Source of the DNA: Saliterribacillus persicus
GTDB taxonomy: Bacteria; Bacillota; Bacilli; Bacillales; Amphibacillaceae
Assembly (NCBI RefSeq): GCF_003337485.1
Contig: NZ_QPJJ01000012.1
Location: 62,001-126,000 of the forward strand
Direction: 5' to 3'
Length of the DNA stretch: 64,000 nt
Part shown: piece by piece, positions 49,544-58,042 of the stretch
Layout: every line of letters begins with the position of its first letter
Position numbering within the stretch: position 1 is the stretch's first letter
Notes under the pieces: model-generated
Databases searched by the model: none
What the model was told of the DNA's origin: nothing
Seen by the model: the letters and a program-made list of their open reading frames with translations, nothing else
Translations under genes and position numbers: made by a program

Positions 49544-49775
49544 TAGATATGTAAGCAACCTTAATATTCCAATTTAGCATAATCTCTAACTAAATTCTAC
49601 TACAGTAATCAGAAAGATATACTTAATATAGTTCGAAGGTATGATTTGCTTTATAAGGGTTAGGCACAATAAACATCAGTTTTACTTCCATGAAAATATA
49701 TACCTCAATAAAAGAATGTTAAGACGAATTTGGTATGAGCAAGAGGCATAACCGTAGAGGTACCACTAATTTTAT
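49544..49775. other. Intergenic stretch, no feature recognised
   Basis: Between the recU upstream region and the sspM terminator I see no open reading frame with a ribosome-binding site, no strong inverted repeat and no recognised RNA. It may hold 3' sequence of sspM and promoter sequence, nothing more definite. Confidence 0.6.
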
Positions 49776-49814
49776 AAGTAAAGCTTCTATTCCATTATAT
49801 CGGAATAGAAGCTA
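49776..49814 (-). terminator. Terminator after sspM
   Basis: A perfect 12-base stem (AGCTTCTATTCC / GGAATAGAAGCT) with an eight-base loop lies 15 bases past the sspM stop on the minus strand, followed there by a T-rich stretch interrupted by A and C. Confidence 0.75.
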
Positions 49815-49828
49815 AGTACGTTAAGATT

Positions 49829-49945
49829 TTAAGTCGAAGGTCTATTGGGACCATCTAATTTTTTATCAATTATAGTTTTTTCTTCTACTTTTTTAGAGTT
49901 AGACTTCGACTGCGCTTGTTTGTTTTCTTTATCATTTTTAGACAT
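49829..49945 (-). CDS. sspM: Small acid-soluble spore protein M
   Basis: 38 residues. ATG at 49945-49943 is preceded by GGAGGGATAAC. The product begins MSKNDKENKQAQSKSNSKK and ends DKKLDGPNRPST. The LxGPNRPST ending and the short lysine/glutamine-rich body match the minor spore protein SspM of B. subtilis. Such proteins accumulate in the forespore under sigma-G and are not essential. It is far below usual ORF length limits. No convincing sigma-G promoter could be assigned. Confidence 0.78.
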   Translation of the reverse strand: MSKNDKENKQAQSKSNSKKVEEKTIIDKKLDGPNRPST

Positions 49946-50062
49946 GTTATCCCTCCTTATGAATAGTGTCATCGAATAAAACATATTCATACATAAAATT
50001 TTAGTGAAATATTAGTCGAGATTTCTATTTCATGGTACATTATGTATATAAGGGGGGAGAAC

Positions 50063-50425
50063 ATGAGTTTATATGAGGATATTATTAAGTTAAATAGAAC
50101 ATTTAGTTCTCTAAAAGAACTGTATGAAAAAAGTGAAAAACCCCAAGATAAGAAAGACCCAGCTTTATTTTCTTATGTAAAACAACAAACCTTGCCAATC
50201 TTTAAAGATATTGATAATTGGAAAGAAAACGCATTAGAGTTTGTAAAACAGCGATCTGTTGCTGTTCACCCGCAACAAATTGAATCAACTGCTGAAAATC
50301 TAGAACTACTTTTAATGCACAGTTATTATATTGATGTGAAAAGAAAAAGATACATGGAATTGTACCAATCTATCGTATATGTCTTTGATTTACTATTAAA
50401 GGATTTAGAAAGTAATACTAAATAG
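50063..50425 (+). CDS. yppE: YppE-type protein (DUF1798)
   Basis: 120 residues from ATG 50063 behind AAGGGGGGAG; the ATG at 50042 lies before the ribosome-binding site. Entirely helical and soluble. Length and pattern match B. subtilis YppE (DUF1798), a helical-bundle protein with no known function, which lies near recU in that genome as well. cdd follows 14 bases later. Confidence 0.78.
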   Translation: MSLYEDIIKLNRTFSSLKELYEKSEKPQDKKDPALFSYVKQQTLPIFKDIDNWKENALEFVKQRSVAVHPQQIESTAENLELLLMHSYYIDVKRKRYMELYQSIVYVFDLLLKDLESNTK

Positions 50426-50439
50426 AAGGGATGAATAGA

Positions 50440-50835
50440 ATGGATAAAAATGAATTACTACAACTTGCAAAAGAGGCACGTGAATATGCTTATACACCAT
50501 ATTCAAAATTTCAAGTAGGAGCTGCCTTAGTAACTAAATCAGGAAAAATATATACGGGTTGTAATATCGAAAATGCTGCATACCCAGTAACACTTTGTGC
50601 AGAAAGAGTGGCGATTTTTAAGGCTATTTCTGAAGGTGAAACTGAATTTGAACAATTAGCTGTAGTCGCTGATACTAAACGCCCAGTTCCACCTTGTGGG
50701 TCTTGTAGACAAGTTATGAGTGAGTTTTTCAATCATGATATGGAAATATATGCGGGGAATCTGGGAACTGAAAAGAAAACAATTACAATGGAAGAATTAC
50801 TTCCTTTTTCTTTTGAAGCAAGTGACATGGATTAA
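50440..50835 (+). CDS. cdd: Cytidine deaminase
   Basis: 131 residues from ATG 50440, eight bases after GAAGGGA. Zinc ligands are the Cys in CAERVAIF (near 53) and the two Cys in PPCGSCRQ (near 86 and 89), with the catalytic Glu in CAE. It deaminates cytidine and deoxycytidine in pyrimidine salvage. In B. subtilis cdd lies next to era; its place between yppE and ypsA is unusual. Confidence 0.94.
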   Translation: MDKNELLQLAKEAREYAYTPYSKFQVGAALVTKSGKIYTGCNIENAAYPVTLCAERVAIFKAISEGETEFEQLAVVADTKRPVPPCGSCRQVMSEFFNHDMEIYAGNLGTEKKTITMEELLPFSFEASDMD

Positions 50836-50889
50836 AAACCACTTTTCTAAAGATTGGAATTTTATAAATAATTAATGGAGCTTTGACAT

Positions 50890-51447
50890 ATGAAGGTAGC
50901 AACTCTAACAGGTAATAAACCAAACGAATTACAAATTAGTGGAGATAATGATCCTAAAATTCACTATTTAAAGATAGCGTTGGAAAAGAAAATTTTATCT
51001 TTGATTGATGAGGGATTAGAATGGTTAATTATCAGTGGTCAAATGGGAGTAGAATTATGGGCTGCTGAGGTGGTATTAGATTTAAAACAAGCATATGATA
51101 TAAAACTTGGTATTTTTCCACCTTTCTTAGAATTTGAAAGTAGATGGCCTGAGTCCTATCAACAGAAATTTCTGAAGGTAAAAGAAGAAGCAGATTTTTA
51201 CAAACCAATATTCGATTCCGCTTATAAGGGAAGCTTTCAATTTGCAAAAAGAGATCAATGGTTAATAGAAAAGAGCGACGGTTGTATAATTTTAGGTGAC
51301 GAGGAATATCCTGGAAGTATGAAATTTTTTCTTTCTAAAATTAAAACTGCACAACAGAATTCTAATTACCAGCTCGCTTTTATAACACCTTTTGATTTAG
51401 AAGAAATAGTAAGGGAGGAACAGGAGAAAAAAGCTTTTGAAGACTAG
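50890..51447 (+). CDS. ypsA: YpsA (DUF1273, SLOG-fold) protein
   Basis: 185 residues. A Rossmann-like SLOG fold is suggested by the GNKPNEL start, SGQMGVELWAAEV (near 50-62) and the SDGCIILGDEEYPGS segment near 130. B. subtilis YpsA affects cell division when overproduced and sits directly upstream of gpsB, as here. Its ligand is unknown. Confidence 0.87.
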   Translation: MKVATLTGNKPNELQISGDNDPKIHYLKIALEKKILSLIDEGLEWLIISGQMGVELWAAEVVLDLKQAYDIKLGIFPPFLEFESRWPESYQQKFLKVKEEADFYKPIFDSAYKGSFQFAKRDQWLIEKSDGCIILGDEEYPGSMKFFLSKIKTAQQNSNYQLAFITPFDLEEIVREEQEKKAFED

Positions 51448-51516
51448 TATTTGATTGACATTTTGAAACTACTTTGAAAAAATAGAAAAGTATAGTAAAT
51501 GAAGAGGAGAATAAGA

Positions 51517-51810
51517 ATGTCCAATCAACACAATTTAACAGGTAAGGATATTTTGGAGAAAAATTTTAAAACTGGTATGCGAGGTTACAATCAAGAAGAA
51601 GTAGATGAATTTTTAGATATCATTATTCAGGATTATGAATATTTCACACAAGAGCTAGAGCGACTAAGTAATGAGAACGACCGTTTGAAAAAACAGTCTG
51701 AAAACACACGCATCCGATCAACTACGTCTAACCATCAAGTTAATTATGATATTTTAAAGCGATTATCTAATTTAGAAAAAGCAGTATTTGGTAAAAAATT
51801 CGAGGAATAA
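51517..51810 (+). CDS. gpsB: Cell-division adaptor GpsB
   Basis: 97 residues from ATG 51517 after AGAGGAGAA. An N-terminal DivIVA-like membrane-binding domain with [23 protein letters not shown] (near 11-33; the RGYN and EVDEFL residues are conserved), then a coiled coil (about 34-65) and a C-terminal trimerisation segment. GpsB shuttles PBP1 between sidewall and septum, and ponA is in the same window. Confidence 0.94.
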   Translation: MSNQHNLTGKDILEKNFKTGMRGYNQEEVDEFLDIIIQDYEYFTQELERLSNENDRLKKQSENTRIRSTTSNHQVNYDILKRLSNLEKAVFGKKFEE

Positions 51811-51847
51811 TTTACTTGTTCATTGGTAATAATGAAAGAGATTACCA

Positions 51848-51875
51848 TTGACTATTTCTTACAGCATGTTAAAAT
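51848..51875 (+). promoter_or_regulatory. Candidate sigma-A promoter of rnpB
   Basis: TTGACT (51848-51853) and TAAAAT (51870-51875) are separated by 16 bases; transcription would begin around 51882, just before the first helix of the RNase P RNA. Confidence 0.65.
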
Positions 51876-51888
51876 AAATAGGCAAATA

Positions 51889-52296
51889 GAATGAATGTCG
51901 AAGTAATCGCTGCATAGATTATGATCTATTGTAGAGGAAAGTCCATGCTCACACATGTTGAGATGCATGTAGTGTTCGTGCTTAACGAAATCATAAGTTA
52001 AGGTAACTGTTTAGCAGTTAACGGCTGGTACCCTGCCTAAGTCTTAGGATATGGTAGGTTCACCTATAAAAGTGCCACAGTGACGAAGTCAAAATGGAAA
52101 CATTTTGAGTGGAACGAGGTAAACCCCACGAGTGAGCAACCCAAATATTGGTAGGGGCATCTTCGATTAGGGAATTCAACCGAAAGAAGGACAAGTATTA
52201 CTACTTGTAGACAGATGATTACTCCTTGCGTACAAGGCTGACCACCGCTCGTAGTACTAATAGGACAAAACATGGCTTACTGACATTCATTCGGTC
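51889..52296 (+). ncRNA. rnpB: RNase P RNA, Bacillus type B
   Basis: About 400 nt. Helix P1 is formed by GAATGAATGTC (51889-51899) and GACATTCATTC (52282-52292). Conserved core segments are visible in order: AGAGGAAAGTCCATGCTC, the ATAAG stretch after CGAAAT, AGTGCCACAGTGACGAAGTC, GGTAAACCCC, the AACCCAAAT segment and near the end ACAAAACATGGCTTAC. This is the catalytic RNA that trims tRNA 5' leaders. It lies between gpsB and the THUMP methyltransferase as in B. subtilis. Ends are approximate. Confidence 0.95.
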
Positions 52297-52321
52297 GTCA
52301 TTTGTATTTATATTTTCAACT

Positions 52322-52355
52322 AACCCTTACTAATGATGTTAGTAAGGGTTTTTTA
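52322..52355 (+). terminator. Terminator after rnpB
   Basis: AACCCTTACTAA pairs with TTAGTAAGGGTT around a five-base loop, followed by a T run. Confidence 0.9.
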
Positions 52356-52395
52356 TAGCTTATTGTATTTGAAATTTTTGAAATGAGGGAAAATA

Positions 52396-53532
52396 ATGGC
52401 CAGTTTCACATTAATTGCAACAGCGGCAATGGGCTTAGAGTCTATTGTAGCAAGAGAAGTTAAGGCTTTAGGTTACGAAGATGTCATTGTTGAAAATAGT
52501 CGCGTAATCTTTAAAGGCGATGAAAATGCTATCGCTAGATGTAACCTTTGGCTTCGAACAGCGGATAGAGTAAAACTTTTAGTAGGTGAATTTCAAGCAA
52601 CTACTTTTGATGACCTTTTTGAACAAACCAAAGCTTTACCTTGGCATGAATTTATTGCAGAAGATGGTGCTTTTCCCGTGTCTGGTAAGTCGGTTAAATC
52701 CACACTATATAGTGTGCCTGATTGTCAGGCTATCGTGAAAAAGTCTATTGCTGAAAAACTCAAACAAAAACATGGTGTAGCTTCATGGCTAGCAGAAGAC
52801 GGTGCATTACATAAAGTAGAAGTTGCCATTCTAAAAGATAAAGTCACTTTAACGTTAGATACTTCAGGCGTTGGGTTGCACAAGAGAGGATATCGTTTAG
52901 GCCAAGGGGATGCTCCATTAAAAGAGACGTTGGCTGCTGCATTAGTACAACTTACTAATTGGCATCCAGATCGACCGTTCTATGATCTCTTTTGTGGTTC
53001 AGGTACAATTCCTATCGAAGCTGCTTTAATTGGGCAAAATATTGCTCCTGGATTTAATCGAGCTTTTTCCTTTGAAGAATGGAATTTTATATCCCAAAAG
53101 ACAATAGAAACGGCATTAGAAGAAGCAGAGGATCAAGCAAATTACGATCAAGTTCTCGATATACATGGTATGGATATTGATCATCGCATGATCAATATCT
53201 CTAAAGAAAATGCTACAGAAGCTGGACTTAGTGATCTCATTCAATGGAAACAAATGCAAGCAACCGACTTTCATCCAGAACAAGAAGGAGGCTATATTGT
53301 AAGCAATCCTCCTTATGGGGAACGACTAGGTGATAAAGAACAGGTTGAGCAAATATATAGAGAGTTCGGACAGGTTATGCAGCATCATCCAACTTGGAAT
53401 GTATATGTATTAACAGCCAACGAACAATTCGAAAAAATATATGGAAAAAAAGCATCTAAAAAACGAAAATTATTTAATGGTTTTATTAAGGCAGATTACT
53501 ATCAATACTTTGGCAGACGTCCAAATAAATGA
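52396..53532 (+). CDS. THUMP-domain rRNA guanine-N2 methyltransferase (RlmL/YpsC-like)
   Basis: 378 residues. An N-terminal THUMP RNA-binding domain (about 45-155) is followed by a Rossmann methyltransferase domain with FYDLFCGSGTIPIEAALI (near 195-212) and the catalytic NPPYGERLG near 306-314. It corresponds to B. subtilis YpsC; the enteric relative RlmL makes m2G2445 in 23S rRNA. GAGGGAAAAT precedes the ATG. The exact target guanine here is inferred from the family. Confidence 0.88.
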   Translation: MASFTLIATAAMGLESIVAREVKALGYEDVIVENSRVIFKGDENAIARCNLWLRTADRVKLLVGEFQATTFDDLFEQTKALPWHEFIAEDGAFPVSGKSVKSTLYSVPDCQAIVKKSIAEKLKQKHGVASWLAEDGALHKVEVAILKDKVTLTLDTSGVGLHKRGYRLGQGDAPLKETLAAALVQLTNWHPDRPFYDLFCGSGTIPIEAALIGQNIAPGFNRAFSFEEWNFISQKTIETALEEAEDQANYDQVLDIHGMDIDHRMINISKENATEAGLSDLIQWKQMQATDFHPEQEGGYIVSNPPYGERLGDKEQVEQIYREFGQVMQHHPTWNVYVLTANEQFEKIYGKKASKKRKLFNGFIKADYYQYFGRRPNK

Positions 53533-53547
53533 ATGGAAGATGATTTG

Positions 53548-55047
53548 ATGCAAAATACTAATTTAGAGCAAGATTTTCTCCTTTTCTTAAAGGAAATACA
53601 AGGTTATAAAGAAGCATTAGCACTCATGGAATGGGATTCCCGTACGATTAGCCCTGCTAATGCTTTAGAATCAAAAGCAGATGTGATTGGCTTTTTTTCT
53701 ACGAAAATTCATAAACTATCTACTTCAAAAAAAATGGGAGATTTTCTTAAAGAGTTAAAGGAAAAATCTAATAATGACTTACTCCAAGAAATTATTCGTG
53801 TCTGCGAGGAGGACTACTCACGTAGCAGCAAAATACCAGCTGAGGAATACCAAGAATTCGTTACATTGCAATCAAAAGCGGAAATTGCTTGGCAAGAAGC
53901 GAGAAATAAGAATGATTTTTCTATCCTTGCTCCATACTTACAAAAATTAGTTGACTTTAATAAGCAGTTTGCAAATTATTGGGGCTATGAAGATCAACCA
54001 TATGATGCATTGTTGCATGAATTTGAGCCTGGAATGACGACAAAAAAATTAGATGCTATTTTTTCAAAGCTTAAAAAAGATTTAGTCGCTTTAATAACCG
54101 AAATCAAACATAGCACAAAGGATAATCACACATTTTCTTTAAACGAATCATTTGAGAAGAATGAACAGAACGACTTTATTGTCTATACTTTAAAGAAAAT
54201 GGGGTACGACTTTAATAGAGGGCGAATCGATGAAACGATTCATCCTTTTGAAATCACAATCAATCCTGATGACGTGCGGATCACGACAAGATACGATGAA
54301 TCTGATTTCAGAATGGCGCTATTTAGCACAATACATGAAGCAGGTCATGCTTTATATGAACAAAACATTGATAAGAAATATGCAAATACGCCAGTCTTTG
54401 ATGGTGCCTCAATGGGAATTCATGAATCTCAATCTTTATTTTGGGAAAATTTCATTGGTAGACACCCGCTATTTTGGAAAAATAATCGTGATGATTTTTT
54501 ACGAAATGCTCCTAAATCATTCAAAACAGTATCGTTTGACGATTTTTACAAACAAATTAATGAAGTAAAAGCTTCTTTCATTCGTATTGAAGCAGATGAA
54601 TTAACATACTGTTTACATATTATTCTGCGCTATGAAATTGAAATAGCTCTTATTAACGAAGAACTTAAAGTAGAGGAAATACCAAAGCTATGGAACGATA
54701 AGATGGAAGCGTATCTTGGTATTCGTCCAAAGAACGACCTAGAGGGAGTTCTACAAGATATTCACTGGGCTACAGGAGACTTTGGCTATTTCCCAACGTA
54801 CGCATTAGGTTATATGTATGCTGCGCAGTTATATCAAAAAGCGAGCGAAGAAATTAAGATCGAAGAGTTAATAGAAGAAAATGATTTAATTCAAATAAAA
54901 GCTTGGTTAAGTGAGAACGTACATCGGTTTGGTAGAAGTAAAAGGCCATTAGAATTGATTGAAGCAATAAGTGGTGAAGGTTTAAACCCTGACTATTTAA
55001 CACAATATTTACGTGCTAAATACGGGGAATTGTATGGTCTTTCTTAA
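53548..55047 (+). CDS. ypwA: Thermostable-type carboxypeptidase 1 (M32 family, YpwA)
   Basis: 499 residues from ATG 53548; the ATG at 53533 is also in frame but GGAAGATGAT fits the later one. Zinc motif HEAGH at 263-267 with the third ligand (Glu) about 27 residues on, and the family-specific HESQSLFWEN and IRPKNDLEGVLQDIHW segments. It removes C-terminal residues from peptides. B. subtilis YpwA is 501 residues. The start overlaps the preceding methyltransferase gene by none; they are 15 bases apart. Confidence 0.93.
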   Translation: MQNTNLEQDFLLFLKEIQGYKEALALMEWDSRTISPANALESKADVIGFFSTKIHKLSTSKKMGDFLKELKEKSNNDLLQEIIRVCEEDYSRSSKIPAEEYQEFVTLQSKAEIAWQEARNKNDFSILAPYLQKLVDFNKQFANYWGYEDQPYDALLHEFEPGMTTKKLDAIFSKLKKDLVALITEIKHSTKDNHTFSLNESFEKNEQNDFIVYTLKKMGYDFNRGRIDETIHPFEITINPDDVRITTRYDESDFRMALFSTIHEAGHALYEQNIDKKYANTPVFDGASMGIHESQSLFWENFIGRHPLFWKNNRDDFLRNAPKSFKTVSFDDFYKQINEVKASFIRIEADELTYCLHIILRYEIEIALINEELKVEEIPKLWNDKMEAYLGIRPKNDLEGVLQDIHWATGDFGYFPTYALGYMYAAQLYQKASEEIKIEELIEENDLIQIKAWLSENVHRFGRSKRPLELIEAISGEGLNPDYLTQYLRAKYGELYGLS

Positions 55048-55079
55048 TTTTCGTTAGCTACTCAAAATGTCATTAAAAA

Positions 55080-55126
55080 ATCTTGGCCATTTCCATTTCG
55101 TTTGGAAATAAGCCAAGATTTTTTTA
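55080..55126. terminator. Bidirectional terminator between ypwA and the ba3 oxidase operon
   Basis: ATCTTGGC pairs with GCCAAGAT and encloses an inner ATTTCC / GGAAAT stem; T residues follow on the plus side and A residues precede on the other, so it can end both convergent units. Confidence 0.88.
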
Positions 55127-56779
55127 TTATCTTATAAGATCTTCAAATCCAGGAGAACCTGGTGGAGAATGATGCAACATATCAATAAATGGTACCGTGT
55201 AGGCAAATAAGATAAGAGCTATCGTTATGCCAATCCAAAGCTTCCAGTTTTCTAAAAATTTTGGTGTAGGTTCTGCATTTTCTGAAACTTCCGCCATTGG
55301 AAATTCCGTATAGCCCTTTGGAGCTGCAAATACCATATAAAAGAAAATATATACCATTAAAATTATCCCTATAAATAGAATCGATCCACCAATTGCTTGA
55401 CTTATTTGATATCCAATCCATTCTGTAGCCTGTTCACTACCTCCATATTCTGAATAAGATGATCGTCTAGGAGCACCTAAAAGACCTGCAATGTGCATAG
55501 ATCCAGACATTATAAACATTCCGATCATCCAAACGAATGTTTGTATCATTCCTAAGGTGTTTACTTTCTTCGTTAATCTCCGTCCTGTTAAAGAAGGAAT
55601 TAACCAGTATGAAATACCAAAAAAGGTAAGAATTACTGTCGTACCAACTGTCAAATGAAAATGACCAGTTACCCAAATCGTATTATGAATAACTTGATTC
55701 ATTTGATGGGACGCATTAATAATCCCGCCAGTTCCAGCAGGGATAAAAGTAATCATCCCAGCCATTGGTGCGAAAAAGCGTACATCTTTCCACGGAAGTG
55801 CTTTAAACCACCCAAATAAACTTGTATACCCTTTGCTTCTGCCAGCTAATTCGAAAGTTGCAAACATAGAAAAGGCGGTTAACAAGGATGGAATAATTAC
55901 CATAAAAGTTAAAACAACCTGAATAAATTTCCATAGTGGGTCAATACCTGGTTCAGTTAATTGATGGTGAAAACCAACTGGTATGGAAAACATCAAAAAT
56001 AAAACAAATGCTAAACGAGCAAGACTATCACTGAAGATTTTTCCACCAATAATTTTTGGAATAATAGCATACCAAGCCATATAAGCAGGTAATAGCCAGA
56101 AATACACTAACGGATGACCAAAATACCAGAATAGCGTACGACTTACTAACACATTAATAGTGTCCACCATTCCTAAAGACCAAGGGATGAACTGGATAAG
56201 AACCGTAGCTGCTAGACCCAGTGTAGCAATAAACCATAATAGCATATTAATAACAACCATATAAGCTAAAAGGGGTGATTTTTCACCTGGATGATGCTTT
56301 TTCCATAGAGCAAGCTGTCTAAAATTAGTAAAACAAGCAATCCAGCTACCAATCACTACTAACGCTAACCCGATATAAAAAGTAGGATAGGCTTTAAGTG
56401 GAGCATAAAACGTATATAACACATTCGCTTTCCCAACTAAAATCGTAATAGCGGTTGTAATGGTACCGAATAACATAATCCAATAGCCAAACCACGCACT
56501 TTCCCTTTGTTGGTCAGACATTCCAACTGTTTTACTCATTAAAGCAAATTGAAAACCAACAATGAAGAAGGTCGTCAATACTAAAGCAAGAATTACCCCA
56601 TGAACCGTTAATATTTGATAATACCCAATACCAAATGGCAAAGTAAATGTACCTGAGCGGACCATTGTTTGTAAGACACCCATTAAACCACCAATAAATA
56701 AAGAAATAAATGCTACATACATGTGTGCCATTACTAATTTTCCGTCATCTTTATTAATATCCTTCACCTTATCATTCAT
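55127..56779 (-). CDS. cbaA: ba3-type cytochrome c oxidase subunit I
   Basis: 550 residues from ATG 56779, after GTGGAGGTTATCGATA; the frame extending to 56800 lies inside the subunit II gene. About 13 membrane helices. Conserved histidine ligands are seen in HGVILALVL (haem), GHPLVYFWLLPAY (copper B His-Pro-x-Val-Tyr), HHQL, and the HFHLTVG segment near the C-terminal third. The short GHFHLTVGTTV variant and absence of a K/D-channel glutamate motif fit the B-class haem-copper oxidases. It reduces oxygen with electrons from cytochrome c. Overlaps subunit II by eight bases. Confidence 0.93.
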   Translation of the reverse strand: MNDKVKDINKDDGKLVMAHMYVAFISLFIGGLMGVLQTMVRSGTFTLPFGIGYYQILTVHGVILALVLTTFFIVGFQFALMSKTVGMSDQQRESAWFGYWIMLFGTITTAITILVGKANVLYTFYAPLKAYPTFYIGLALVVIGSWIACFTNFRQLALWKKHHPGEKSPLLAYMVVINMLLWFIATLGLAATVLIQFIPWSLGMVDTINVLVSRTLFWYFGHPLVYFWLLPAYMAWYAIIPKIIGGKIFSDSLARLAFVLFLMFSIPVGFHHQLTEPGIDPLWKFIQVVLTFMVIIPSLLTAFSMFATFELAGRSKGYTSLFGWFKALPWKDVRFFAPMAGMITFIPAGTGGIINASHQMNQVIHNTIWVTGHFHLTVGTTVILTFFGISYWLIPSLTGRRLTKKVNTLGMIQTFVWMIGMFIMSGSMHIAGLLGAPRRSSYSEYGGSEQATEWIGYQISQAIGGSILFIGIILMVYIFFYMVFAAPKGYTEFPMAEVSENAEPTPKFLENWKLWIGITIALILFAYTVPFIDMLHHSPPGSPGFEDLIR

Positions 56780-57284
56780 TATCGATAACCTCCACTTCAA
56801 AAGCCATTAGATGGTGGCCAGTACCACAATATTCATTACAAATTAATGTATAAGTTCCGGTTTTTTTAAAAGTTGTTTTTAAAGAGTTGATATAGCCAGG
56901 TTCAACCATCATATTAACGTTTGTTCCTGCCAGTTGAAAGCCATGAATAACATCTGTTGTGGTAGCTTGAAAAAGCACATTTGATCCTACAGGGATTTCA
57001 ATTTTTCGTATCGTATTACCTTCATCATCTTTTCCAAAATTATAGTTAAATGCAGAAGCAATGACGCTTACGATGTAATCATTTTCACCAACTTTACGTA
57101 AACCTAAATTTTCTTCCCGAAATGCTTCATGTTCTTCTACTTTTGTAGGATCAACTGTCGCCAAATGACTTGGTGGTTGTGTTCCTTTGTAAAATGCTCC
57201 AACACCTAGAACGACTAAAAATAATACAAGTGAGCTAATGCCAAAGATTAGCCAAATTCTTTCATACTTATGCAGGTGCATCAT
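56772..57284 (-). CDS. cbaB: ba3-type cytochrome c oxidase subunit II
   Basis: 170 residues. One N-terminal membrane helix (about 12-33) and a periplasmic-side CuA cupredoxin domain; ligands are in CNEYCGTGHHLM at the C-terminal end (two Cys, His, Met) with an upstream His in VIHGFQ. It accepts electrons from cytochrome c. The stop overlaps the subunit I start by eight bases. Two ATG codons (57284 and 57281) are possible starts after a GGGGGA ribosome-binding site. Confidence 0.93.
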   Translation of the reverse strand: MMHLHKYERIWLIFGISSLVLFLVVLGVGAFYKGTQPPSHLATVDPTKVEEHEAFREENLGLRKVGENDYIVSVIASAFNYNFGKDDEGNTIRKIEIPVGSNVLFQATTTDVIHGFQLAGTNVNMMVEPGYINSLKTTFKKTGTYTLICNEYCGTGHHLMAFEVEVIDNE

Positions 57285-57299
57285 TTTTCCCCCTAATGT

Positions 57300-57431
57300 T
57301 TATCTTGATAAGAAAATTCCAAAAACTATAAACCAACTAACTAAAATAAAAATTCCTAAAATCATAACGGCTATAAATGTTCCTTTTAAATTAGTTGTAC
57401 TCTCATCTTTATGATGCTGTTTCTTATTCAC
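57300..57431 (-). CDS. Cytochrome c oxidase subunit IIa-type small membrane protein
   Basis: 43 residues from GTG 57431, after GGGAGTGAAATC. The product begins MNKKQHHKDEST and has one membrane helix from about residue 16 to 38. Tiny single-helix subunits at this position before ba3 subunit II genes are recognised as subunit IIa, which fills the place of a missing helix in subunit II. It is the first gene of the oxidase operon and is 15 bases upstream of subunit II. Function is inferred from size, topology and position. Confidence 0.82.
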   Translation of the reverse strand: MNKKQHHKDESTTNLKGTFIAVMILGIFILVSWFIVFGIFLSR

Positions 57432-57770
57432 TATGATTTCACTCCCTTACAATTGTTTCATATTCCTATCGTACTAGAAAACAGAAGAAATTTAACTACT
57501 TTTTAAACCTTTTTGTAATATTTATTTAAGTCATAAGTAATGCGGTAAATTAACTTTACAAACAATATTGTTTATAAAGTATGTGAACATTTTGTGAAAT
57601 TAGAGGAAAAAAATGATAAATATACCAAATATAATCCATTTAATATCGTGGATAGAATGGAAATTATTGTCTAGACGGAATACTAGAATAAAACTATAAT
57701 AATAATAGGGGAATGAATGTTTGTTTTTTGAATTTAGAATGTATTAAGAATCGAAGAAGGTGCATGAAAA
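57432..57770. promoter_or_regulatory. Divergent upstream region of the ba3 operon and the DUF6123-like gene
   Basis: 339 bases without a gene. It holds a 14-nt perfect palindrome (AAACAATATTGTTT, 57560-57573) and two copies of TGTGAA at 57582 and 57593, eleven bases apart (one helical turn). I could not assign a clear -35/-10 pair for either direction. An oxygen- or redox-responsive control region is plausible but is inferred from the repeats and from the gene it precedes. Confidence 0.5.
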
Positions 57771-58040
57771 ATGAAGACGGATCAAGTTGCGTTATATTTA
57801 GAAGATATATGGACCAAAGGATTTAAGCTGTCAGATGAAGAGGTAAGGTTTATATACTTCGGAAGAAAGTTCACCAATGCAAATTACATCCAAGTAAAAC
57901 TAGCGATCCAATTAACGTTAGCAGTTCAATATACATTTGATCGAAGCTTTTATATAAGTCTATTAGAATTATTTCATTCCAATAACATTATTTATAAAAA
58001 AAATGCCTTAGAATTAATGAAAAAGAAAGGCATCATTTAA
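57771..58040 (+). CDS. DUF6123-like small protein
   Basis: 89 residues, soluble and helical, with GFKLSDEEVRFIYFGRKFT near the start and repeated leucine/isoleucine spacing. GAAGAAGG precedes the ATG. I believe it belongs to the DUF6123 family of short Firmicute proteins, but no function is known. It is convergent with ypeP and only three bases separate their ends, without an evident terminator. Confidence 0.6.
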   Translation: MKTDQVALYLEDIWTKGFKLSDEEVRFIYFGRKFTNANYIQVKLAIQLTLAVQYTFDRSFYISLLELFHSNNIIYKKNALELMKKKGII

Positions 58041-58042
58041 TT

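Noticed and set aside
52064-52273. A minus-strand open frame over the RNase P RNA gene
   Set aside because: It overlaps a structured RNA with all conserved core segments and has no plausible translation signals.
54230-54568. A 112-codon plus-strand frame inside ypwA
   Set aside because: It is out of frame within an intact metallopeptidase gene and shows no start site or motif.
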